NCBI RefSeq assembly: GCF_004193775.1
Contig: NC_041003.1
Location: forward strand, 40,739,611 to 40,803,610
Reading direction: 5' to 3'
DNA from: Glycine soja
Lineage: Eukaryota; Streptophyta; Magnoliopsida; Fabales; Fabaceae
DNA length: 64,000 nt
Shown here: positions 46,137-57,562 of the stretch, piece by piece
Position numbering within the stretch: the first letter of the stretch is position 1
Layout: the number at the start of each line of letters is the position of its first letter
Made by a program: the position numbers and the translations under genes
The notes under the pieces: generated by a model
What the model was told of the DNA's origin: nothing
What the model saw: only the letters and a program-made list of their open reading frames with translations
Databases searched by the model: none

Positions 46137-48194
46137 ATGGTTAGAACACGAGGTTTAGGTTGTGCGTTAGGAGCTGGTAGAGGTAGAGGCATTAGTGAGG
46201 ATACGCATGAGGCTGATGTTCCTCTGCGTCGCAGACCTACTGCTTCAGCATGTAGGCAACAAGTTCGTCTGCGTGAGGATGTGACAGAGAGACCTGAGGA
46301 TGTGCCTCAGTTGCATGAGGATGTTCCTCATGTGTCTGATGCCACCCCAGAGATGACAGGCACCGCCGATGCTGTTCAGGCAGAGGGAGTGGCTACTGAT
46401 GGGAGCTTGGGGTCACCTGCTGTAGATGAGGGTTTCCCCGGTGGACCACACGACCCATCGATTTTGACTGATTTTGCTGAGCATGTCGCACACAGTATCT
46501 GGAGTGGACGGGTACGTAGTTTTTAATGTTGACTAATTACATAAAAATTATTTGTAGCTGGATTGTTTTTTATATACACGTTATTGTAAATTGTTATTCA
46601 ATTTAGGAACGACCCGATCTGAAGTTGGTCTCCCACGATAGAAAAGTAGATAAAATTGGGAGACCAGCGCCTGAGATCGAAGGGTTGATTGCTGGCACCA
46701 GATTGAGTCCACTGATTAGGTGTTCTGTTATCACCACTGATCCTGGACTGATATCCGCCTTCGTCGAGAGGTGGCATCGCGAGACTAGCACGTTCCACCT
46801 GCTAGTAGGCGAGTTGACGATCACGTTGGATGACATGGCGTCACTCCTACATCTTCCCATCACTGGCGCGCTGCATACGTTCGAGCCGCTTGTTACTTCA
46901 GACGCCATTCGTCTACTGATGGAGCTTCTTGAGGTCAGTCATGAGGAGGCTACATTTGAGACCCGATAGGCTGGTGGGCCTCATGTCCGGTTGGGGTGGC
47001 TTCGAGACTTGTATTAGAGCCAGTGCAGGACCAGACGATGGGTTGTAGCAGCCCGCACGTATCTGCTCCACTTGGTGGGTTGTACTCTTTTCGTCAATAA
47101 GAGTTCAACCCATGTACATGTTGTGCACCTGGAGGCTTTCAGGGACCTGGCCCAGGCAGGGGGATTCGCCTGGGGGGCGGCTGCATTAGTCCACATGTAC
47201 GACCATCTGAATGACGCTTCGCAGGCCTCTACACGGCAGTTGGGCGGTTATATTACACTTCTCCAGGTACGTATTATCACTGATAATTTAATATGAAGTA
47301 GCATTGAATCTCTTTTTTTGTATTGATGTTGACTATGTCTTTGTAGGGCTGGATATACGAGCACTTTCTTACAGTGCATACATCCGTCATTCATGATGCT
47401 TATGATGAGGGGAGCCCACGGGCCTGCAGGTGGCTTACGGGTAAGGCTCATATTACGGGGATCAAGGGAGCCCCGTATTGGAGACGTTTGGATGCCCTGA
47501 GTGTGACTGACGTGTGTTGGATGCCCTATGGTGAGCTCTGGCGAGTTAGGGCCTTTGACTTGATATCGTCGTACACCGGCCAGCTCAGATGGGATCAGAT
47601 TGTGGTGTACGTTCGACTTGAGCGGGTTCTTCGACAGTTTGGCTACCTTCAGACGGTCCCTCCACCGCCGGTTTGTGATTCTTTGACAGGTGATGATATA
47701 GATGACCAGTGGCTGAATTTTCCAGACCATTTGGTGCCTTCAGGGGAGCTCTGTGTAGTTCCTAGACAGGTGGCGGCAGACTACATGGAGTGGTTTTTTC
47801 GGATATCGCACCCATTCGTCACGCGGACCGAGGAGACTGCTACGCTGAGACATCCGCCTCCCCCTCATCATGAGGAGTTCGTCGAGCCACCCATCCCCGA
47901 GGTTTCAGTCGCGACCGATCTCCCTACGCATTCAGTGGTAAGCATAACTTCTATAGTTTTTCATAATTTAAATTTTTTTAAAATGTGATACTAACTTTGT
48001 TATTTTGACTGTGATAGGTTCACTACGAAGGATGTCAGGGGATGGCTCAGGATTTAGGAGCGATTGCTGAGGATTTGGAGCGGGTCATCAACCTCAGGAT
48101 GATCACTGAGGGCATTGACTTACATGACATCATGACTCGTTGTCTGAGGAGAGCTAGAGGTGACACCGCAGATGGAAGTCTTAGGCCACGCTAG
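46137..48194 (+). CDS. PMD protein of MULE 2, four exons, two in-frame stops
   Basis: Exons 46137-46511, 46607-47266, 47347-47937 and 48018-48194 join in phase 0 with GT-AG borders to about 600 codons, ending TAG 48192-48194. The N-terminus (MVRTRGLGCALGAGRGRG) is basic and Gly/Arg-rich, followed by an acidic, repetitive segment; exon 2 holds the PMD core (LISAFVERWHRETSTFHL, GELTITLDDMASLLHLPITG), exon 3 GELWRVRAFDLISSYTGQLRWD and VYVRLERVLRQFGYLQTVPPPP, exon 4 a helical C-terminus. Two TAG codons (46967-46969 and 47015-47017) fall in exon 2, so this copy should not give full-length protein. Everything else looks preserved, implying recent inactivation. Family role in transposons is unknown; host relatives act in gene and transposon silencing. 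Confidence 0.85.
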
Positions 48195-48839
48195 AAACGC
48201 CGCATAGATTAGGATTTATATTTTTATTGTACTTAAATTATTAATTTTTGTATTTGTTTATGTATGTCATAAAACACATTTACTTACATCATTTATGATT
48301 TTTGTTTGTCTATCTATAAATATATGATTTAAAATTTAAATATAAACCACACACATGAGTCACATTTATAATGGCATTTGAATATATAAAATAAAGAAGA
48401 TAAAATAATTTGTAATTTAAATGTTAACATTTATAACTATTCTAAAATTATATATTTTAACCATATATATACGTACACTAAATAATAATAAAAATTGGTT
48501 TTGTGCCTTTTAGAAACATGCCTAAGTACTCTTGTTCGGACTTTTTTTTAAAATTATGTGGGAGCCGCTTGAGACTGTCCAGGGCCGCTATTTGGCATGT
48601 TTGCACGTCAAGGAACCCAAAAAAAATAAAAGCAGCGCCCCGTTCTATCGAATCGCACCTCAAACGAAGGCACCAAAAATAAAAATAAAAATTGATTTTC
48701 GGCTTATTAGAAACATATAACTGCCATTCAGTTCAACACAAATATAACAATTTGACACAGTAACACTTGTTCACGGAACAATTGATTAATTACATGAACA
48801 TAAATCCAATGTACATATACATACATAAATATTACAAGT
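48195..48839. other. Convergent 3' regions of the two MULE 2 genes
   Basis: AT-rich DNA between the PMD stop codon and the transposase stop codon, with no ORF of interest. Confidence 0.5.
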
Positions 48840-51818
48840 TCAGTGTCCGCTTAGGTCTACATGCGTTGTATTAATTGTCATTAGGCTTAAGTATTGTTGC
48901 ATTCTACCTACATATGCAGTTGGCCATTGTTTTGCCTCCGGATACGCATTGCTTGACCACAACAATGCCATAGGCGGTAAGGGACAACGATCTTTTAGAA
49001 AAACCTGTTGTAAGTGAAATTACAATACTAAGTTAAACAAACAAACCAACACATTCAATAATTGAAATTATTTGAGTAAACAAATTTTCAATGGACCTAA
49101 ACAAAATGACTGCCATACACATGGCCGACGCATATTATGCGGTGCGCAGAAGAATTGGCCGGTGGTCGACTTCTGAGAGGAAAAAATGTGAAGCTCTGTT
49201 GTCGTGACAATGATACAAGGATTACATTATATCTTGACGCAATTACATATCCAATATTCGTTATATCCATCCATTTGTCCATACTAACCTAAATCAAATA
49301 ACAAATGCACATGTCAGTCATGTAAACATTACTTATATTTTTAAAAAGCATAAAACACATACCTTGGATAACCCATCCACGTGTAGGGACAACCTCAGCT
49401 GTTCAAATCTCTCCGTGCCACCAAAGATCTTTATGTAGTCTTGCGACCATTTGTCAAGTTCTTTAATCAATTCATTACGCATCATGGCCCAACACTCTTC
49501 TCCCATACCTAACAAAGTGGAAACTGACCGATATCCACAATTACCATCCGCTTTCACATCAACAACATCCTCAATGAAACCATGCATAAATGGCGAAATT
49601 GATCCAACATGGGGATCATCCTTGCTGGCTTCAGTGGTGCAAAAGATGATGCACTGGGTCTGATTGAGGTGTTGCTGTTTTGAACCGAATGATAAGCATC
49701 AACATACTCCCAATAAGATGGATCACGCTTTGTCGATCTTTCGCTTCTTTTCATTACCTTTTTCGGGGCACCTTTCGTCTTAACCTGTGTTGGAGGAGGA
49801 CACATAGAGGTCTCATCGGGAAACGCAAATTCTCAGAGTTTACTCTTGAAAGTAACTTTCCCACAAACATCAAGTTCATCGAATCTTTTATATATTCTAT
49901 CCATCTCTTCCTTGATGCTCACTTCGGCCTCACATAGCCCCTGGTCTGAAAAATTAAGTCTCCTCCAGTACATATGGACTGCATCCAGTGGGATGCTGCC
50001 ACCCTCATACCTTTGTAGCTCACATGTACAAGGAAAACCTAGCGTGGTTCTCAAGACACACCCACAAGAAGACACATTGTCTTTCAAATAACGTATGCGC
50101 TCAAACTCAACCGAAATTTCATTTAAAGCGTACCTTGACACCATTCCCAGAAGCCTCTTGTATAAGGTTTTCTTAAAAACATGACCAACAACATGTGTAC
50201 TTGTTTCGAATGATGCTCTAATTTCAGTGTGTTGCAGCGTCATCATGTTGTTCATTGCATCCCCAACACTACAGAGGTCTCCAACGCTATTCTGTAATAT
50301 CCTCTTCAAAGACCAATGAGCAGATTCAACCCTACATTTCAAACACACAACAGAGAAGACAAATTAATAACAATAATGTTCCAAACAATCATTAAAAGAA
50401 ACTTGACTAATACAATAAAACATTTAAACACCTATTTGTTGTTGTGTTGCCTAGGTGCATCAACTTATTCGTCCAGGCCAAGATAAATTTCTCCTTGTGT
50501 GGGACAATCCATGTCTCACATACGTAGTCAATGAACATTGGCCACGGGGAACACGCTACTTGAAACCTTTGAAGGTGCTCAGGGAACTCCTGTTCCGAAG
50601 GACAATCTACCAGGTTACCTCAGCTATCCATTACGTAGTCCCAAGCATTCTTCTGACCAACAAGCGATTTACACTTTGTCTTCACATTCTTGTCTATGTG
50701 AAACCTGCACAACAAATTCTTACACTCCGGAAACACAACTTTCACAGCATTCATCAGGGCTAGGTCTCTGTCTGTGACAATAACAACAAGAAGGCAATCA
50801 TTTCTTAAAAAAGGCCTCGAAACCGTTCCAATGCCCATACAAGATTGTTCACGCGTTCACCCTCCAGATATGCAAACCTAGCAGAGAAAGTCATCCCGGT
50901 TGGTGTCACCCCCACAATGTCAAGCAATGGGAGCCTGTACCTATTTGTTTTGTAGGTACTGTCTATAAAAAAACAAAATGACATGCGTTACATAACTTAA
51001 CTGCATCTGGGTGACACCAAAACAAATCACGCACCACATCTTCATCCTTCAATCTATGCCAATGAATGTATTGGTCACGTTCAAGGAGCCTCATTAGGTG
51101 TTGCATTTCACTGTCATCTCCTCTGATTGAAGAACGGTATGCACTTCTTGCATTGTAGATTTGTTTGATTGTGGTGCAACTGCTGCTGTTGTGCTCCTTC
51201 AACGTTAGCAGGATGTTTCTTGGTTTCACATTCGACTTCGTCATATCAGCAATGATATTCTTCTCATCATCTGTCAATCTCCCAGCATATGGATGTCCAA
51301 CTAAGGTCTTCGCCAATTCATGGTTTTGAATCCCACATATCAGCTTCACCGCCCAACCTTCACCTCTATGCACTGGTTTTCCACGAATCTTAAATGGACA
51401 ACCACATTTTCTAGTACCTGTGTCTTTTCTAACAAATTCTTTCTTCCTACCCTTGTACTTACCGCTCCTTTCACACCCAATTAAGACAAATGAAGTTCTT
51501 CCTCTGCTGCCAGTATATGTATCAGACCCATAATTACTGCAACAAAACCATTTTCATGGGCAACCGTTCGAGCCCACTTCAAAACATCTTCTCGGGTTTC
51601 AAAGACCTAGGACACAACCACGACATATTAATTTTTACACAAATCATAAATTAGACCAAACAATTAAAACTGATCGACATGATTACCTGAGAAGTATTAA
51701 AAGCATCTGAACAATCAACATGTGCTTCATTCACACCACAATCTTCTTCTTCGTTTTGAAAATCCATATCAACTTCTTCAGACATCGCACTGTAATATGT
51801 CCATTGATCTTCGTCCAT
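48840..51818 (-). pseudogene. FAR1/MULE transposase fused to an OTU-type cysteine protease, broken
   Basis: Minus strand, ATG 51816-51818 (MDEDQWTYYSAMSEEVD), stop TGA near 48840. In order: a FAR1-type zinc-binding N-terminus (CGCPFKIRG near 51395, WAVKLICGIQNHEL near 51345); a transposase core (HWHRLKDEDVVRDLFW near 51060, LIDSTYKTNRYRLPLLDIVG near 50965, VIVTDRDLALMNAV near 50780, CRFHIDKNV near 50715); a Cys-rich finger CGCVLRTTLGFPCTCE near 50070 in the SWIM position; a basic linker; then an OTU-like domain with VKADGNCGYRSVS (presumed catalytic Asp and Cys, near 49550) and IICVGHVYGSHFV (presumed His, near 49105). Exons are split at about 51608-51685, 50331-50432, 49283-49363 and 49004-49097. 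Frameshifts (near 51525, 49835 and 49560) and a TAG at 49097 disable it. Confidence 0.85.
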
Positions 51819-52172
51819 CTTAATTCAAAGTATAACTATCACCTGATTCAACATTCAACTAAATAATTTGAACAATACAGCAACCCAAAAAAATTTACAA
51901 ACTATCAATATCAAACTAATTCAACATTTGACAACCTCAAACAAATATTTAATCTACATATACATAACCAAATTCAACTTTTAATTATATAATTCCAAAA
52001 TTATAACCTACAAAGCTCATTTAACCAAAAAATACCTCAACCTAGGCAAAAAAAATCAACAATTCAACCAACAAATATATTTTTATGTTTCACATAAATT
52101 ACAAATAGAATTAACCAAAATAACATTCAAAATAATCTTAAAACAAAAAAAAATCATAAAATAAAACAAATT
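51819..52172. other. AT-rich promoter-side region of the MULE 2 transposase
   Basis: A-rich non-coding sequence upstream of the transposase start; no definable box. Confidence 0.5.
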
Positions 52173-52310
52173 ACTCCACGGAAGAAGCAGTCTTCCGCAA
52201 TTGATATTACAACAGCGGAAGACTGCTTCTTCCGTGGAGTCTCACGGAAGACATCTTCCGCGAGCCTCCATGGAACAAGTTTTTTCTTCCGCAGTTGTAA
52301 TGTCTTCCCC
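52173..52310. repeat. Right subterminal motif array of MULE 2 with a perfect 26-bp hairpin
   Basis: Arms 52173-52198 and 52215-52240 are exact reverse complements around a 16-base loop, and each arm itself contains two copies of the CTTCCG/CGGAAG motif. Three more copies follow to 52300, giving about seven in 140 bases. Confidence 0.9.
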
Positions 52311-52643
52311 AGAAGAAATTTTTTTGCATTCAAACTTACACCATTCTACTACCAAAAATAAACAATCAACCACACAAACCAGCTACATACCTTACTTGAC
52401 AAATATCACACCAAAGAAGAGCACAAGCACAACCAGCACCGACAAAAATCGCACAACACAAGCACCAGAACGGAGAAAACGCACCAAAATGAAGAAAACG
52501 CGCACCGGAGTGGAGGAAACGCGGGAGAGAGAAAGCAAAAAGGAAGAATGAAAAAAAATAGTTTTTATATAAGGAAAAAGTACAGGGACATTTTTGGGTT
52601 TTTAAAAAATTGCTGGGTGCCCCTAGCAATTCCCGTATAATAA

Positions 52644-54730
52644 TCACACATATAATTTGGGTTAATACTTTGAAGGGAATTTCTATTTGAACTTCCTCCA
52701 TTACTAATACACTTTCTTTACTTGTTCTTTCAAATAATGCTCAGTAAATACACTCCCCTTTCTAACTCTTTGCCAATAATGTTTCTCCACCACTATTGTC
52801 AACAGCGATGCAAGCACGGGTTCAGAGGAGAGATGGAGACGTGAGAAAGGTATTAGTGAACCAGAGCAAAGTAGGGTTTTGCAACTGTTTTGACAACTCT
52901 AGAATATGTGTCGACAAGAGGAGTGTTGTCGTGGTCATAATTACAAAACAAAGAATCATCCACGAAAGCATGTACTAGTGTAACTCTGTGTGTTTGTAAA
53001 TTTTGTAAAGGTTATATTAGGTTTTTTAATTAGTTAAGTAAAGGATCATTGCTTGCATATTTTGATTAGAATTTTGGTGGAGAAGTATTGTTAAGGCATC
53101 ATAAGGACATTGCTTTACTTAATTACTTAGATTATATGCTTGAGAAGAATCATTTGTCCTTTTGTTTTTATGATGAGAATTATAAGGGGGATGGGGGTTT
53201 TGGTGAGTGGACTAGGGGGAATGTATCTATTTGATTGAGAAATTTAATATGTTGGATTGCATCTATATCTTTATTTGTGAGTATCTTTCTTGTTCATGTT
53301 ATAGTTTTTCAACTTTTAATTTGAAGTGAAACCCCAATTTCATAGGACATGGTTTGTTTCCCGGTAAGGTACTTGTAAAGATTGTGTTTGTCATGGTTGT
53401 TGTCGTAGCAATGTTCAACAAGAACGAAAAAGCATTCATGATTTAAGATTTAAAGGGAGTATATTTACCTGGGTATTTTTGGGAAAGAAAAATAAAGGGG
53501 AGATTTTAGTAATTTGGGGAAGTGGAAATAGCATTTACCATATTTGAATTAAGATGAGCTACTACATAGATTGGGCCTCAAGCCCAATCACTAAATCCAA
53601 CATAACACTTAAACTTAATTCTGTAGCGAAATGTGGTTTTTAATTTCAAGCAATACAATTACTTTTTCTTTTCTTTTAATTGAACATTTAATTCCAATAA
53701 CCACAGCTAGAAATTTGTGCCAAAGAGGAATTCATTCTTAATCTAAACAAATCATCATTTCTCTAACAAGGAAAACTTCCTATTAGACAAAAAGGAATAG
53801 CATAATAGTCAGTGGCGATTCTTTCTAGCTCATCCTTTGCAGTAATCCACTTCCCATTCGAATTTAGAGAGCTTTAATTTTTGCTTTTCCATCCTTCTAA
53901 TCGTAATACCATTAAAAAATCGCAGATTTCCACCTTCAGATTGTAACCACTTACATAGAGAATTTTGTAACCAGAGGAGTTCCTTCTATCCTTCTACTTC
54001 TCGATACTCCTGCCATAATTGTAATTGAATTTCTTCTCACAAACGATATTTCCAAAAAAAAAAAGTAGTGTTATTCCCCCTCTCCAAAGTATCCGCCTTT
54101 GACAAGTAATTAACCACAAGAAACAAAGATGAATGTTAAACTATGAAATGTAATTAGAATACATGCTCAAATCAATAATAGTCATAAATTTCGTATTAAA
54201 ACGTCTAATAACGAGAGAAATGATTTTATGTGTAAACAAACAAGCATGAAAGCCTCATAAAAAAAAGCATGAAATCATTTTCTTCCATTACAAAAATTAA
54301 AAGGTGTTTCAATGAAAATATTTAGTAGAAATCAACTTGAATATATATTTTAATTACATTATTAGAAATTAAATTTATTGTTCTATTATAAATTGAGAAA
54401 ATAGGTTATGCACCCAATAATGTTTTACACTATCTTTCAATAATAAGTTATTATGTATAATAAATATGTTAATTTTTATAATAATTAGGCACTTGCCCGT
54501 GCTATACACAAACAATAAGAAAAAATTGAGAAAGAAAGAATGAAAAGAGAAAGGGCAAAGGAGAAAAAAATCAAAAAATAAAAATAAAAATTAAATAGTT
54601 GACCCACACAACATAGAATGGTGACACATGATCGTGGCCAAATGATTTTTATAATATCATAAATAAAAAATCATATCAATTATAGTTTTTAATTGGCTCA
54701 CAACAATTTTTACTCTTAACAATATATACC
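52644..54730. other. Intergenic DNA
   Basis: No gene I can support. The open frame at 52796-52978 lacks any recognisable motif. Mostly AT-rich; an A run sits at 54054-54064. Confidence 0.5.
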
Positions 54731-54844
54731 ATTAAACTCTTATGTCTTCATCACACAACTTGCTGCTATAAAAGGACACCATAGATGACAAAAGTATAAA
54801 CGTCATTGAAAGTTGATCTAGTGAGATGATTGAGTGAGGTATCA

Positions 54845-56225
54845 CCTCCTTCTTCTTTTGCAACTTCCTAGAGGATCACTTTGCACTGGAGCTAAGAAAG
54901 ATTTTCAACCATTGGGGAACGATCATTGAAGTCTTTGTTGTGAAGAAGGGAAATCGACAGGGGTTGAGGTATGGCTTTGTTTGCTTCAAAGGCATGGAAG
55001 ATTTGAAGAAGTTAGAAAGAGAGTTGGACTAGATATATATAGGATGAATGAAGTTACATGTCAACTTGCTCAAATACAATAGGGGTGGCCAAAATCTTAG
55101 TTTGGGGAGATTGTAGCATTATAAAGTCATACAACGTAATGGGACCCATGTCGAAGATCTTTATCAGAGAAGGACGACAACAAATGTCTCCTATGCACAA
55201 GCGATCAATCGAAAGCATGATGGGTGCCAATATACAAGACGAGTTCCAATAGGGTTATTGTCCGATTCTAACCCATGGAAAGGCCCGAACCTACGCATAC
55301 CGGTGTCAAATGAAGATTGGTTGTAGAAATCTCTTGTTGGATGGCTGAACCATCTTGAGAAGGTGACAGATTTGTAGGAGGTTTTTCTTCTAGAAGGGTA
55401 TAACTCTATATGTATCAAGTATGTGGGAGGCAACCAAGTTTGTCTGACTGGTCAGGAATCTGAGGATACTGAAGCCCTAATCTTTGGTGGAGGTGAGATG
55501 TAGGGTGATATATTTGAGTCAATACAAAAGTGGAAGCCATAGTTAATACCAGGCCACAGGATGGTGTGGGTTAGGATCAAGGGCCTTCCCCTCAATACTT
55601 GGAGTGAATTATGCTTCATGAAGATAGTAGAGAATATGGGGGTCATGGTGCGCATTGCATAAGAGACATAGATGATGACTCGTTTTGAATATGCGAGGGT
55701 TCTTTGTTAAACCTAAACCTTTACAACAGAAGGCAATGTTAGGAAGCTTTGGATCAATGGTAACTTTTTTCTATATCTGTGATGGAAGAGATCTTTAGTA
55801 GCGAAACAATCATGGGGTATTTTAGACAACGACGAAAGGGTGGGGACGATGAGGAGTCGATTTCTGCATTTATAGGAAATGGTGATGAAGACGACTGGTC
55901 AATATGCGAGGATGAGTTTGAGATGACAAGGAGGTGGTATCGAAGACTTGGGATAGTATCCCGAAGACGAAGCACAGAGGTAGGACAGGACGGTTGGAGG
56001 ATCAAGAGGTGGACCCAGTGATTGTCAATATAGGTCTAGGCGACCGTTTGCCTACATTTGTCATAAGTGTACCAAGTGCTCTCCTAGTGTGTGGGTCGGG
56101 GATATCGCTGCATTGCTCTAAAAAGGAAAATGGGAGTGTTGATCAGACGTGTGATGAAAAAGGCAATCTCAAGACTTGTAAGGAGGAAAGAATGCCAGAA
56201 GGGTTGGTGGCTATGACAACGTAGG
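54845..56225 (+). pseudogene. LINE ORF1-like RNA-binding protein, broken
   Basis: Starts with an RNA-recognition motif: FFCNFLEDHFALELRKIFNHWG near 54857, then RNP1-like LRYGFVCFKG near 54966. Farther on, WVRIKGLPLNTWSE near 55570 corresponds to the DUF4283-type region of plant LINE ORF1 proteins. The remaining frame (55930-56220) is not clearly alignable. Multiple stops (first near 55030) make it a relict. ORF1 proteins package LINE RNA. Confidence 0.7.
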
Positions 56226-56379
56226 ACATCGAGAAACAGGTACGAGGGATAAACAAGAACATGTTTAAGAGGAAAATACTTTTCGAATTTGTCCTTAGTG
56301 GAGCACATGACTTATGGGAGGTTGGTGCCATTTGGGACATAAATCTAGGAAGGATGTCTTTGGAAGGATACAAACAAGG

Positions 56380-56517
56380 CTTGCTATGGTGAGGGGATAT
56401 AGGGAGAGTTACAAGAGGTGATAATCTTCTTTGTCCTTTGTGTGGACAACAAAATGAGACTTCAACACATCTTCTACTTTCTTGCTCAATAGCGTATAAG
56501 GTTTGGCAAATATTTTA
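56380..56517 (+). pseudogene. LINE ORF2 C-terminal zinc finger, left part
   Basis: Encodes DNLLCPLCGQQNETSTHLLLSC followed by SIAYKVWQIF: the zf-RVT motif (C-x2-C...H-x4-C) found after the reverse transcriptase of plant LINEs. It stops at the copia insertion and resumes at 63105. Confidence 0.85.
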
Positions 56518-57031
56518 TGTTGGAAGTGCACGTTCACCTCCACGTTCTTTTAATTAATTAATTTTATTATTTTTTAAAAAAATTAGTTATTTTGAATATG
56601 GTCCATTTTCCATCCACATTCATCCCATATCTTTGCAAAATATATTTGCAACCACCTTCAGTAACAAATCATGTACCCATCATCTCACGTACTGATAACT
56701 TCTTATCTCACGTCTGATAACTTCCTATCTCACGTTCTGATAACAAGTTGAGAGCTCTGTGATGGACAGACTCTATAAATAGAATGGGGTGCTCTCAGTT
56801 TTGTATCACCAAACCCACTTCTCTATTCAAAAAAAAATTACACCATCTATTCAGAGTGAGTAAGGGTCTGGAAGAACAAAACTGTCTTTCAGGTTCGTGT
56901 GTGAGCCGCTTCCCGTTCAATTTGCAATGGCTGAAGGTACGCTTGTAATTCTTTTTAATTTCCGCTGTTTGATCTAAATATGCTATTTAAATTTATTTGC
57001 ATGTTTAGATCAGTGTATGTATACTTTTACA
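56518..57031 (+). repeat. 5' LTR of the young copia
   Basis: 514 bases. Contains a TATA box at 56774-56781 and, 150 bases farther, an ATG (56927) followed by a consensus-like splice donor GAAG|GTACGC. Confidence 0.95.
56774..56781 (+). promoter_or_regulatory. LTR TATA box
   Basis: TATAAATA within CTCTATAAATAGAATGG; conserved in the 3' LTR near 62845. Predicts transcription start near 56805. Confidence 0.8.
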
Positions 57032-57033
57032 TT

Positions 57034-57045
57034 TGGTATCAGAGC
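57034..57045 (+). other. Primer binding site of the young copia
   Basis: TGGTATCAGAGC, two bases after the LTR; matches the initiator Met-tRNA site exactly. Confidence 0.95.
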
Positions 57046-57370
57046 CTATTTGTACCTCTGTCTTGCTTATTGGGTCGTTCCTATGCGGAGTTTATTTTCT
57101 GAGTATATGGGTGTTATGTTTTAAGCCTCCTTAATTCAAAATAACATCAAAATTAGGAATGATGTGAGTTTTCTAATTTTTCTATAATTTAAAACGTATT
57201 TTTGGGTGTCTAAAATGCATATAATGATGTGGGTTTTCCGAAATTGAGGTAATAATTTTTTTTTTTTTTTTACCCACTGCTGGAGGTTGAAGACGAAGTC
57301 TTGCGGGTTTTGTTTACTGTGTTGGAATTGTTAATGTACATTTTAAATTAACAATATTAAACAAAGCATA

Positions 57371-57431
57371 AGTTGGTCTAGTGGTAGATGTGATTTGTAT
57401 TACCTCATTGTTCTGGGTTCGAATCTCATTG
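57371..57431 (+). other. tRNA-like sequence (A and B box), plus strand
   Basis: TTGGTCTAGTGGTAG resembles a tRNA A box and GGGTTCGAATC is a near-perfect B box, about 30 bases apart, as in tRNA-derived SINEs. It is bracketed by the complementary octamers AAGCATAA and TTATGCTT. No cloverleaf can be completed, so it is not called a tRNA gene. Confidence 0.5.
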
Positions 57432-57499
57432 CTGCCTTTTTATGCTTGTTTTCGTTTTAATTAATTAAAAGGAAGTATAAATGAAACAAAAACGCCTTG

Positions 57500-57562
57500 T
57501 GATGGTTTCGAACCCTCCCCCTACAAGCATGAAAGGACTCCCTTTGCCGCTAAGCTACTGCA
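57500..57562 (-). other. tRNA-like sequence (A and B box), minus strand
   Basis: On the minus strand AGTAGCTTAGCGGCAAAGG resembles an A box and GGGTTCGAAACC a B box. Faces the plus-strand copy 70 bases away. Not a complete tRNA. Confidence 0.5.

Larger units (their letters stand above)
44723..52634. mobile_element. Mutator-like element 2 (OTU-fused transposase plus PMD gene)
   Basis: Short inverted ends, GGCTGTTGATTGCTGGGTGC at left and GGGAATTGCTAGGGGCACCC (reverse strand) at right, each itself nearly palindromic (ATTGCTGGGTGC.CCTAGCAAT). Flanked by an exact 9-bp duplication GTATAATAA at 44714-44722 and 52635-52643. Contains a PMD gene on the plus strand and a FAR1/MULE transposase with a C-terminal OTU domain on the minus strand, converging. 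Its ends carry dense TTCTTCCGC motifs. Unrelated in sequence to MULE 1 apart from gene content. Confidence 0.92.

Noticed and set aside
57371..57431. Functional tRNA gene
   Set aside because: A and B boxes are present but acceptor and anticodon stems cannot be formed convincingly.
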